In this document: one piece after another, positions 16,732 to 27,600 of the stretch
Layout of the letters: each line of letters begins with the position of its first letter
Numbering within the stretch: the stretch's first letter is position 1
Source: JBBAAP01 sp043808305
GTDB taxonomy: Bacteria > Planctomycetota > MHYJ01 > JACQXL01
DNA length: 64,000 nt
Assembly (NCBI GenBank): GCA_043808305.1
Contig: JAZDFB010000003.1
Location: 62,001 to 126,000 of the forward strand
Direction of reading: 5' to 3'
Notes under the pieces: model-generated
Told to the model about the DNA's origin: nothing
Database searches by the model: none
Seen by the model: the letters and a program-made list of their open reading frames with translations, nothing else
Made by a program: the position numbers and the translations under genes

Positions 16732-16760
16732 GAAAGGGCAGGGCTTTTTTAACCCTGCCC
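16732..16760 (-). terminator. Rho-independent terminator of the acyl-CoA dehydrogenase-type gene hbd
   Basis: On the minus strand GGGCAGGG (16760-16753) pairs with CCCTGCCC (16743-16736) around a 9-base loop, followed by TTTCT. It begins about 14 bases after the hbd stop codon. Confidence 0.8.
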
Positions 16761-16773
16761 CAAGAAGGTTAGA

Positions 16774-17625
16774 TTATTTGGTGTAACTGTAAAAACCAAC
16801 TCCGGTTTTCCTGCCCAGATGACCGGCCGCGACCATCTTTTTAAGAAGCGGGCAGGGACGGTACTTGGGGTCGCCCAGGCCTTTGTGCAATACCTCCAGG
16901 ATAGCCAGGCAGACATCCAGCCCGATTAAATCCGCCAGCGCCAGCGGACCGATGGGATGGTTCATACCCAGCTTCATTACTTCGTCAATCGCTTCCTTGG
17001 TGGCTACGCCTTCCATCAGGGCGTAAATAGCTTCATTAATCATCGGCAACAGCACGCGGTTGGCAACAAATCCCGGTGCATCATTGACTTCGATCGGTAT
17101 TTTACCCAGCTTTTTGGATAATTCGTTCACCACCTGCACGGTCTGTGCTGAAGTAACCAGCCCTTTGACTACTTCAACCAGTTTCATTATCGGAACCGGG
17201 TTCATAAAATGCATCCCGATGACCTTGTCCGGACGTTTGGTAGTAGCCGCCAGTTCGGTAATGGAAATAGACGAGGTATTGGACGAAATTATCACCTCCG
17301 GTTTCAGCATAACGTCTAACCTGCTGAATATATCCCGTTTCAACTTAAGGTCCTCAATCACCGCCTCGACCACGAAATCAACCGTCTTGATTTCATCTAA
17401 ATTAATCGCGGTTTTAATGCGCTTGAAAATATTATCTGCCGATTCCTGCAGTAAATTCTTCTGTTGCATCTTGTCCAGGCTGGTGCGGATGGTTTTTAGC
17501 CCGCGGTCTACGAATTCCTGCTTTACATCAACCATAGTAACGTTATGCCCGGTCATAGCGAATACCTGGGCAATGCCATTTCCCATTGTTCCCGCGCCGA
17601 TTACGGCGACATTATTGATTAACAT
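16774..17625 (-). CDS. hbd: 3-hydroxybutyryl-CoA dehydrogenase
   Basis: NAD-dependent enzyme interconverting acetoacetyl-CoA and 3-hydroxybutyryl-CoA. The 283 residues match the family. GAGTMG (10-15) is the Rossmann dinucleotide motif. SSNTSSISITELA and GMHFMNPVPIMKLVEVV (catalytic His139 with its Glu partner downstream) are diagnostic; the C-terminal domain runs from NRVLLPMINEAI to GRKTGVGFYSY. AAAAGGAGAA precedes the ATG. It is flanked by a terminator, so it looks monocistronic. No other beta-oxidation or butyrate genes are in the window. Confidence 0.93.
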   Translation of the reverse strand: MLINNVAVIGAGTMGNGIAQVFAMTGHNVTMVDVKQEFVDRGLKTIRTSLDKMQQKNLLQESADNIFKRIKTAINLDEIKTVDFVVEAVIEDLKLKRDIFSRLDVMLKPEVIISSNTSSISITELAATTKRPDKVIGMHFMNPVPIMKLVEVVKGLVTSAQTVQVVNELSKKLGKIPIEVNDAPGFVANRVLLPMINEAIYALMEGVATKEAIDEVMKLGMNHPIGPLALADLIGLDVCLAILEVLHKGLGDPKYRPCPLLKKMVAAGHLGRKTGVGFYSYTK

Positions 17626-17825
17626 ATTATTCTCCTTTTATATATAATCATCAGCAAAACCAGCATCTTTGCACATTATATACAAAAGTAATTTATGTCA
17701 ATATAATCACCATTCAAGGGTGGGTCTGCCCAAACGGCCGGCGTCGTCCGGTCAGATAGGTGTTTAGGGTTTGCAGAGGAACTCTTTTGCAGATACACCT
17801 CCGGTCAGGCACGTGGGATTCTCTA

Positions 17826-18180
17826 TCTACCCACCCCAGGTGTGCATAGAAGACACCAGATACCGGTTATATATCCACCGACCGTTATAGAGTAAGGCAC
17901 CAGGGGTGTGCATAGAATTCACGGGAGGCGGTCTATATAATCACCGGCCGTGGTATAGCAAATGACCAGAGGTGTGCATAGAAGATACCGAATACCGGCT
18001 ATATATCCACCAGACGTGATATGGTAAGACACGAGGGGTGTGTATAGAAGACACCGGATACCGGCTATACATTCACCAGTCGTGATAGGGTAAGGCACGA
18101 GAGATGTGTATAGCAATCAGCGGGGATGGGCTATACAGGCACGAGGAGCGGGCAGGTAAGGCAGGAGGGGTGGGCTATCC
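17826..18180. repeat. Tandem array of 66-bp units
   Basis: An anchor word (CATAG, TATAG or CTATC) recurs at 17845, 17911, 17977, 18043, 18109 and 18175, exactly 66 bases apart. Unit text includes GGTGTGCATAGAAGACACC and ACCGGCTATATATCCACC; copies differ at several positions, and the last copies are most diverged. The array can be translated on the minus strand for 65 codons, but the product only mirrors the repeat. It lies between hbd and the end of the giant surface protein gene. Confidence 0.8.
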
Positions 18181-18600
18181 TCCCTGTGGATAACTTCTCT
18201 ACCATATATAGTGGTTTAGCACTATAAATACACCACATATTGTGGTTCTGCAAAACCCAAGGTGCTCATTTTCGGGACGGTGGGTCAGGTATTATTCGGC
18301 TATCAGAGCTGTTCCTACCCGGGGATAGCCGGGCCATTACTCTTGTATATTGACGCGTGTGTCTGAATCTTTCCTTTATCAGAGCTGTGAGTAGCAGAAC
18401 GATTAATATAACAGGACTTACGGTAGTTGTTCAGTATATCCCGCGACTGGCGATAGGGTTGGAACTGAAGCAGGATAAGAAGAGCCGTTTAGAGTTTTGT
18501 AGTCTATGCGGATACGACCAGCATAAAAATACCTAAGTGTAAATAATTATCTGAATACTGAAAAGTTTCAGGACGAAAACCCAAACGGACTACTTCACTA
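18181..18600. other. Intergenic region after the 66-bp array
   Basis: A perfect DnaA-box word TGTGGATAA is at 18185-18193. It is followed by palindromic AT-rich words (CCACATATTGTGG) and two copies of TATCAGAGCTGT (18300-18311 and about 18375-18386). No gene or terminator with a U-tract was found before the giant gene stop at 18601. Confidence 0.4.
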
Positions 18601-21600
18601 TCAAAATGAAATGCTTTGGATAGTTACCATGCCTTGGCCGCTTCTGGCGCCGGAGGAGTTGGATGTATTTGCGCCGGTATTGTAAGAACCACCGCCACCG
18701 CCGGCTCCGTTTTGGTTGTAAGTGCCACCGCCACCGCCTGAGTAACCACCCCCACCGCCGGCCGGTAGACCAACTCCACCGCCACCGCCGAATCCACCGT
18801 GTAAATTATATTCACCCCAACCTGTGTTCATTAACCCCCCGGTCCCGCCATTTAAAAATGACAGGGCGCCATACGTGCCATCCCCGCTAAAACCGGCGCT
18901 AGCTCCACCATTAGAAGAAGTCCCCCCGGCTCCGCCGCTACCGCCGGCCTGTCCTCCTTGACCGGCTGTTCCGCTTGTCGCGGTTGTTCCACCTATGCCA
19001 TTGCTGGCATATCCGGGATAGTTATTGGCACCCCCACCGCCGCCGGCAGCAATCAAAAGCGTGCTGGTGGATTGATTGTAAACAAATGTTCCGCCGCCGC
19101 CGCCGCCGGACTGCTGGCCTTGACTATTGGGTCCTCCAATCCCTTGTTGGCCTACTAATATTTTGATGGTCTGCCCTGCAGTTAGAGTAAAATCTCCGCG
19201 CATCCTGGCGCCTAAACCACCGTTATAACCAGTGATGCTACCACCTTGAGCGCCCCATGCTTCTATACGGTAAACACCAGGATCTACTACAGTAAACGTT
19301 TGAATTGTCCCATTGCGGCCGGTTGAGGTATTATTAAAAGTAAGATTTACCGGGGCGGCAAATGTTGTGTGGGTAATTGTATTAGTATAGTCGCTATCGC
19401 CCATACCATTATATGCATAAACCCTATAAATATAGGACGTGAGATTCGCCAAGCCGCTATTAGTATATGAATTGACGTTAAGAGGAACTGTGGTAAGTAA
19501 TGAGAATCCTGTATCAGTGGTTTTACGTTCTATCTTAAAACCAGTCTCGCCTATAGAGTTATCTGTCCATTGCAGACTGATAGAAGCACTATTAGCGGTG
19601 GTGGTTATAAGAGAAGTTGGCGCCAGCGGCACTACGGTTTGTGCAATGGCCTGGTCGGAATAAGGATGGTCTAAGAGTAAATTATAAGACCTGACCCGGT
19701 AATAATATGGTGCGCCGGCTGAAACACCAGTATCGGTATACACCATAGTATTGGCCGGTACGGTATCAATCTGACCCCAACTACTGCCGTCCGGTGAACG
19801 TTCAATCTTAAATCCGTTCTCGCTGGGCGAATTGTCCTGCCAGGTCAGCACAATCTCCGTCCCGGAATTTACTTGCGCAATCAAGTTAGTAGCTACATTT
19901 AAATTTTCGCCATATAAATACCTCACTATTACTATACCAGAGCCGCCAGCACCCGATCCACTAGGCCAATTCTCACTGGATCCATAGTAGGAACCGGCGC
20001 CGCCGCCGCCGCCGGTATTTGGAATTGCAGTAGGAGTGCCGCTTCCTCTGGTTGTTGAGTTAATCTCATTAGTGTAAGTAGTATTACCGTAGTATGAGGT
20101 AGTACCACAACCACGGCCTCCGCCGTCAAAACCATCTCCGGCCCGGTCACTGGTGTTACCGCCGCCGCCGCCGCCGCCGGCATAATATTGTAATGAGCCG
20201 GATATTGAACAGGCAAACCCGGTTCCGCCATTGCCGCCTGGAGCTGAGCTACTACCGGCAACTCCGGCAGAGCCGGCGCCGCCGCCACCGCCGCCAGTCC
20301 ATGAAACTGCATCGTTCCCGCCGGCGTTTCCATAACCGCCTGTTTGAGTAGAAGTACCTCCAGTGCCGCCGCCACCGTTGGGCTGGGCGGCGCCGCCGCC
20401 GCTACCCCCATTTTGACCAGGCCCACCGGGCGAGACGCCTGAGCCGCCGCCGCCGCCGCCGCCAATCGCTGTGAGCGAGCCAAAAACAGAATTTGCTCCA
20501 TTGTTACCTATACCGATAGTGCTATTGGGAATCGCGGCACCGCCATTTCCAACCGTTACCGTCATAGTCCCTGAAATTACGGAAAACGCAGCATTAGACA
20601 TCACACCACCGCCGCCGCCGCCACCGTTGCCATTGGTAGTATTGTGATTCCCGCCGCTTCCGCCGCCGGCAACCACAAGAACTTCGACATTCCCGCCACC
20701 AGTCACATTAAAGGTGCCGCTTGAAGTGAAAGTATGGATTTTGTAACCGCCCGAATATGTAATTGTTCCGCCTGTTGCCGTAATAAAATATGTAGTATCC
20801 AAAACCACATTAGAATAATTGCTATCGCCGATACCATTATAAGCCAAAACCTTGTAAGTATATGTGTTTCCCGTTATAAGTCCGTTATTGGTATAGGAAG
20901 TGGTATTACAGGCAAGCGAGGCAACCAAAGTGTAGTTCACGCCATCCACAGAACGCCATACTTTAAACCCGGTCTCGCCCACAGAGTTATCTACCCATTG
21001 CATAGAGATATTATCTGCGCCAACGGTATTGGTTATCAAGTTAGTCGGGTCGGCAGGTAAAACAGTTCTGGCAGACTCTTCATTGGACCAGGAGTCATTA
21101 CCTACCGCATTATATGACCTAACCCGGTAGTAATAGGTAGTATCAGGCGTAACCGTATAATCTGTCCATGCGGTGGTATTAGCCGGCACCGTGGCAATCT
21201 GAACCCAGTTACTGGTATCATTGATAGAGCGCTCTATCTTGAAGATTTCCTCACCAGAGGTATTATCCTGCCAGGTTAGGTCAATCTGGGTACCAGAAAC
21301 AACGCTGGTGGTTAAAGAAGTAACGTTGAGCACGGTTACGGCATCGCTCTCTATTATCAGCGTGTCTATAAACGGCGTGGCCGCAGGGTTCGTAGTTGCC
21401 AATGTCGCTTTCCAGCGCAGGTCGGTACCGGTAATAGGAAAGGTATATACCACATTGGGAGTAACCGGATACCAATTTGTCCCGCCGTTGGCTGTTGCCT
21501 GATAGGCAATAGTGGTATTTGCCGGCGTAGACTGGGTTGGTGTTAGTCGGACAACTGTTGCGGCTGTTGAGCCGAAGTTAATCTTAATAGATTGAGCAAT

Positions 21601-24600
21601 TCCTGATGGTGTATAAGTGCCATTAAGCGGTAATTTCACAAGACCTGTAGAGGCATCCCACCAATCGGTGCTGGCAGAGGCATCACGATAGGTGGTACTA
21701 GCGAAGGTCTCGGTAAGAACTACAGCCATATCCATTGTTGCGGAAAACAAAACATCAGAATACGCGCTGTTATCAATGCCGTTATAAGCCCGGACACGGT
21801 AATAATAGGTGGTATTGCGCTTGAGCCCGCTGTTAGTATACGAGGTCGTGTTAGGAGAAACCACCGCAATCTCGGCCCAACTACTGCCATCTAATGAGCG
21901 TTCTATCTTAAAGCCGGTCTCGTTTATCGCGTTGTCTGCCCAGGAGAGACTAATAGAATCACCCCCGACAGGAACAAGCGCCAGGTTCGTCGGTGCATTA
22001 GGGACGGTTGTTCGGGTAACTTCCTGATTGGAAGCAGTGCCATTACCGCCGGAGTTATAAGACCTGACCCGGTAGTAATAAGTTGTATAGAACAGCGCTG
22101 AAGTATCAGAGTATGAAGTAATATTGGCGCCAACGGTAGTCAATAACGAGTAATCAACTCCGTTGGTTGAGCGTTCTATCTTGAAGGATTCTTCAGACAG
22201 GGAGTTATCCTGCCAGGACAGGTTAATTTGATTAGATGAAACCACCGTGGCAACCAGATTAGTCGTAACGTCTATCTGGTTTTCCGCGCTAACTGCCACG
22301 GCAGGTTCTGGAGAGGCACAAGACCTGGCAAAATAGGTATCGGTTACCTTGGCCTGTGTCCCGGGCAGGCCGCCGGTCTTGTCATAGCGCCCGCCGATAT
22401 TAAATCCAGAAGAACTGACTGGGGTATTGCGCTGGGTCGCGCCGTTATCACCTATTTGTCCTTCACTGCCACGCCCCCAGGCCCAGACCGTGCCGTCTGA
22501 TTTCAGGGCTAAAGAATGGCAATAGTTCGCGCCTATCGCTACCATATCTGTCAAGCCAATGGTCTGAACCGGAATCTTGCGCTGGGTAATAGAATTATCA
22601 CCCAATTGACCATAATTGTTGACACCCCAGGCCCAGACCGTGCCGTCTGACCTCAGGGCCAGCGATTGATTATAACTTGCGGCAATCATAACTATGTTTG
22701 TCAGGCCTGTTGAATTACTGGTCTGGACCGGGGTGGTGCGCTGGGTGATAGAGTTATCGCCCAATTGGCCATTATTATTATATCCCCAGGCCCAAACCGT
22801 GCCGTCGGATTTCAGGGCCAGGGAGTGATTTTGTCCGGCGGCTATGGCAATTACATTTGTCAGGCCGGTAACTGTGACAGGGGCAAGACGCTGGGTGGTA
22901 GAGTTATCGCCCAATTGCCCGTAATTGTTATACCCCCAGGCACAAACCGTGCCGTCTGACTTCAGGGCTAAGGAATGCTGATATCCCGCGGCTATCGCAA
23001 CCACATTGGTTAAATTACCCCATACGTTTGGCGGCTGGACGCCGCTGGCGTCTGATTTGTTTGAACCATTATTCTTTGAACCGCCGCCGCCGCCGTTTCG
23101 TTGGCTACTTTGATCATAAGAACCACCGCCTCCGCCGGAATAGCCGCCGCCGCCGCCGCCGCCAATGTTCCAGGAATAAGCCGCGCCGCCGCCGCCAAAG
23201 CCGCCATCAGAGCTGCTGGTTCCCCCTACTCCACCATTTAAAAAGCTCGCACCGCCACTACCAACCGCTATAGAACCCGTGCCGGTGGCATCACCGCCGT
23301 CTGTGCCGTTCCCCCCGGCTCCTCCGCTATCAGTACTATTATTGTAACGACAGTCACCGCCTTTTCCGGAGTATCCACCGCCGCCTGCGCCTGAGCCGCA
23401 AGAACCACCACCGCCGCCGCCACCATTAGTACCGCCTTTACCGTCACGAGAGTTTGACGCGCCACCGTCAGTTCCGGTAACGGTTGTATTACCAGGTTTT
23501 CCGCTTTCACTACCTCCAGCACCGCTACCGCCACCGGCAATTAGCAAGATGGTATTATCCGACAGCGTTACAAATGAGCCACCGCCGCCGCCTGCTCTGC
23601 TGCTGGACGTTCCTTGCTGCCCGACCAATATCTTTAATTGTTGCCCGTTAGTTAATGCAAAATCCCCCCGCATCCGTGCGCCTAAACCGCCGATATAACC
23701 ACTGCAGTCACCGCCTTTAGCGCCCCAAGCCTCTATGGTATAGGTGCCGTCCTGTGTTATGTTAAATGTCTGTATCGTTCCAGTTCTGCCGATTGAAGTA
23801 GCAGTAAAGGTATAAACCACAGATTGAGGTGAAAGAATAGTTACCACTCCGTCTCCTAAAAGAGCCTTATTTGTTTGAACCGGGGTATTGCGCTGAGTGA
23901 TTGAGTTATCACCTAATTGCCCAGTGGTGTTATAACCCCAGGCCCAGACCGTGCCATCGGATTTAAGAGCTAAACTTTGATAATAACCGCCTGCAATAGC
24001 CACGACATTTGTCAGGATGCTGGTTTGAACCGGGATATTGCGCTGGGTCGCGCCGTTATCACCTATTTGCCCTTCACTGCCGCGCCCCCAGGCCCAGACC
24101 GTGCCGTCGGACTTCAGGGTTAACGAATGATAATAGCCGCCGTGTGATGTTAGTCCGCCCAGCGGGCCATCCCATTTCCAGTTCCATTGCGCGGCTGAAA
24201 AGACGGCTAAAGTAGAGGCTGATGCAGCAGAAGGATTGCCATAGTACATAATGATGCCCGTATTACCGTTTGGTAAAGAGGGTATCTTGACCAAGATTCT
24301 TGTTGTTGCGGTATTCATAGTTATCGAATCAATCCAGTAATCAAAAGCCTGGGTTGCTGAGGAATTAGTAAACCTGATATCGTTACCTGACGCCTGCATT
24401 TTTCCGGCAGAAAACAGAGAGGCTGTATCTATTGTTACTAATATCTGATAATTCGTCAGGGTAGAACCGCTGTTGGTAATCGTGATTGGCCTGAAATATT
24501 GCCAGTTGCCACCGCCATAATCAGAAAGCGTCCTGGCAATACTGCGATATGTTGTCCAGGGGGTGACGATGTTTGTGCCGATGCCCTGAACGCGCCAGTA

Positions 24601-27600
24601 ATAGGTGGTGAAATTAACCAGCCCGGTGATATTGTAAGAGGTTATAGTAATGCCGGTTTGGTCTATCATATTGTTGATAAAATTCGGGTCCCTGCCGAAT
24701 TGCAGGCGGTAGGACGAGTTATAATCACCCGGCGCCCAGGTCAGGCCTGAACTGGCTGAAGATGTTATGGTCCCATTAGGCGGTGAGACAAGGGCCGGAT
24801 TCCCGATATAGGTACAAAACTGCCGGCATAAAGACCAGTCACCGTCGCCGCCGGCATTGCTTGCCTTAACCTGCCAGAAATAATTGGTCGCATAAGCCAG
24901 CGTTGGGGTATGGGACGTAACGGCAATACCGGGCTGGTCAATTATAATATTAGTGAATATCAGGTCAGTAGCAACCCTGATGCGGTATGATGTGGCGGTA
25001 CTAGAGGGATTCCATTTCAGTTCCGGGGTAATCGTAAGGCCAGTAGAGCCGTCCGCAGGCGAATCCAGGGTGGGCGGGGCCGGCGGCTCGACAATTGTGG
25101 TGAACGACCGGGTTGCGGACCACGGGCTGGCGCCTCCGCCGTTTGCCGCATAAACACGCCAGTAATAAGTCTTGGAATTTGACAGTAAAGTTATATAGTA
25201 AGAGGTATTTAAGATGCCGCTATAGTCTCTTACAATATTAGAGAAAGACGAGTTGGTTGATATCTGAATTCGGTAAGATGACGCGCCGGCTGAGGTGTTC
25301 CAGGTCATAGTTATATTTGTCGGCTGGTCTACGGCGCTGTTCTCGGGCGATACAAGCGTGGGCTGAGGCGGCGGAACAACCACTGTGGTAAACTCAAAGA
25401 CCTCTGACCAGGAAGATGTGCCGCCGGCATTGGTGCCTCTGACACGCCAGTAATAAAGCGTACTAATAATCAGGTTGGTTGTCGGACAAGATGTAACAAC
25501 TATTCCGGATTGGTCAATAACAGGCGAGGTAAAGTTTGAAGTTGTTGCTAACTGGAGCTGATAAGTAGCGGCGCGATCCGCCGGGTACCATGATAAAACG
25601 GTGTTAGTAACGACGCCGGTTGCGCCCTGAATCGGGGATTCCAGAATGGCTATCGCCGGCGCGGCGATGATGGTGGTAAAACTATTGGTCGTTGACCAGT
25701 CGGAGCTGCCGCCGACATTAACGCTTTTTGCATGCCAGTAATAAGTCGTTCCGTTAACCAGTCCGGGCGTCCAATTTGTGCCGGTGATGCCGTTTTGTTC
25801 CGCAACGATACTATTGAAACCGGAATCAGCAGCTATCTGTACCTGATAAGATGAAGCTCGGGCTGCGGCATTCCAGGAAAGATTGGTGCTTATTGGCTGG
25901 TCAATCGCCAGATTCGCCGGGGTGTTAAGAACCGGCTGGGCCGGAGCGGCGATTATGGAGGTAAAATGATAAGCATTGGACCAAACGGACGTGCCGACAT
26001 TATTAGTGCATCTTACCCGCCAGTAATAAGTTGTTGCGTTGCTGAGAGATTGAGCGGATAGAGTTCCGGCGATGCCGTTAACGTCGCATATCAAAGTCGA
26101 GAAATCCGAGAGCGTGGAAATCTGGAGTTGGTAAGAAACCGCACCGGTTGCCGCCGCCCAGGTAAATGTTACCGGAACAAAGATATCGCCTGCGAAATTA
26201 GCCGGTGAAACCAGGTTCGGCGGCCCAACAATCGTAGGGAATAACCAGGTTGTTGACCATCCCCCGCTGCCACCCGCATCAACACCCCTAACCCGCCAAT
26301 AATATACCGTCCCGTTTGCCAGCCCGTTAAGTTGATAATAAGAGTCAGTGGTTATCAGTTGTTGAGTGTCAGCGGAAAAATCCCCGGCCGTAGAAACCTC
26401 AAGTTGATAGGATATAGCGCCGGTTAGCGCATTCCAGGATAATGTCGGGTTAGTGGAAACAGCAGCCCCGGGATTATTCGAAGGCGCTGCAAGCACCGGC
26501 GGATCTAACAATGTAGTAAAAGACCGGGCGGCAGACCAGTCAGATCCGCCGCCGATATTGGATGCTTTAACACGCCAGTAATAGGTTGTTTTATAAGCTA
26601 AAGCGGCGGTTATGGTTGAGGTTGCCGTAAGCCCGTTTTGGTTTATTACAATACTGTTAAACCCGGAATCGGCAGCCACCTGACATTGATAGGCAGTTGC
26701 ACCGCTGACGGCTTGCCAGGCTAACGTCGGCGTCAAAGAAACAGCCAACGCCCCGTTAAGAGGGAGGAACAAACTCGGCTGGGCCGGCGGCGGAACATTT
26801 ACAGTAAATTTATAGGATGCTGACCAATTACCCGGTCCCGCAATATTAACTCCTTTTACACGCCAGTAATAAGTAATCGACTGGTTAAGCGATTGAGCCG
26901 CCGAAACTGAGGTTATGCCGGTAAGGTCATAAACCAAACTGGCGAAATTCGAGACGGTAGAGATTTGAACATTATATGAAGCCACATTACCCACGGCAGC
27001 CCATGATAATACCGGGACAAGCTCCGGAACCGTGGAATTATCCAAAGGTGCGGAAAGTATCGGCGTTTCCGGCAAGGCAACAATAGTTGTAAATGAGCGG
27101 GTTGCAGACCAGTTGCCTTGTCCTCCGGCATTGACGGCGCAGACGTGCCAATAATAAGTTGTTGTGGTTGCAAGATTGCTGAGTTGATAATAAGAGTTGC
27201 TGGTGGTTAACTGCTGGTTATTGGAAGTAAAGTCCGAGGTTGTAGAAATTTCCGCCTGATAAGAAACGGCGGTAGGCGCGGCAGTCCAGGATAACAGCGG
27301 ATTAATTGCAATATCAACGTCACCGGCCTGCGGCGAAGCAAGTTCCGGTATTGGCGGCGGCGCAATGTTCGTGGTAAACAACCAGATAGCCGACCAATTG
27401 CCATAACCAGCGGCATTAGCCGCCCGCACCCGCCAGTAATAGGGAGTCGAATAATTAAGCGATTGAGCGAAAACGGTTGATGTTACCACGGAAGTTCCGG
27501 TTAAAGGCGAATTGAACGATATATTAGCGGATATCTGGATCTCATACGATGTTGCATAATTCGATGCGCCCCATGTCAGCCATGGATTAACTCCGCCTTG

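Noticed and set aside
17919..18116. A 65-codon frame on the minus strand
   Set aside because: It lies wholly within the 66-bp tandem array, so its open frame simply reflects repeat units divisible by three.
18181..18600. Replication origin near the DnaA-box word at 18185
   Set aside because: Only one box is present, with no cluster of related sites or origin-linked genes.
19932..20501. A 189-codon Ala-rich frame on the minus strand, and similar frames at 23010-23540
   Set aside because: These are other-frame shadows of GGC-rich codons encoding the Gly-rich domains of the giant protein.
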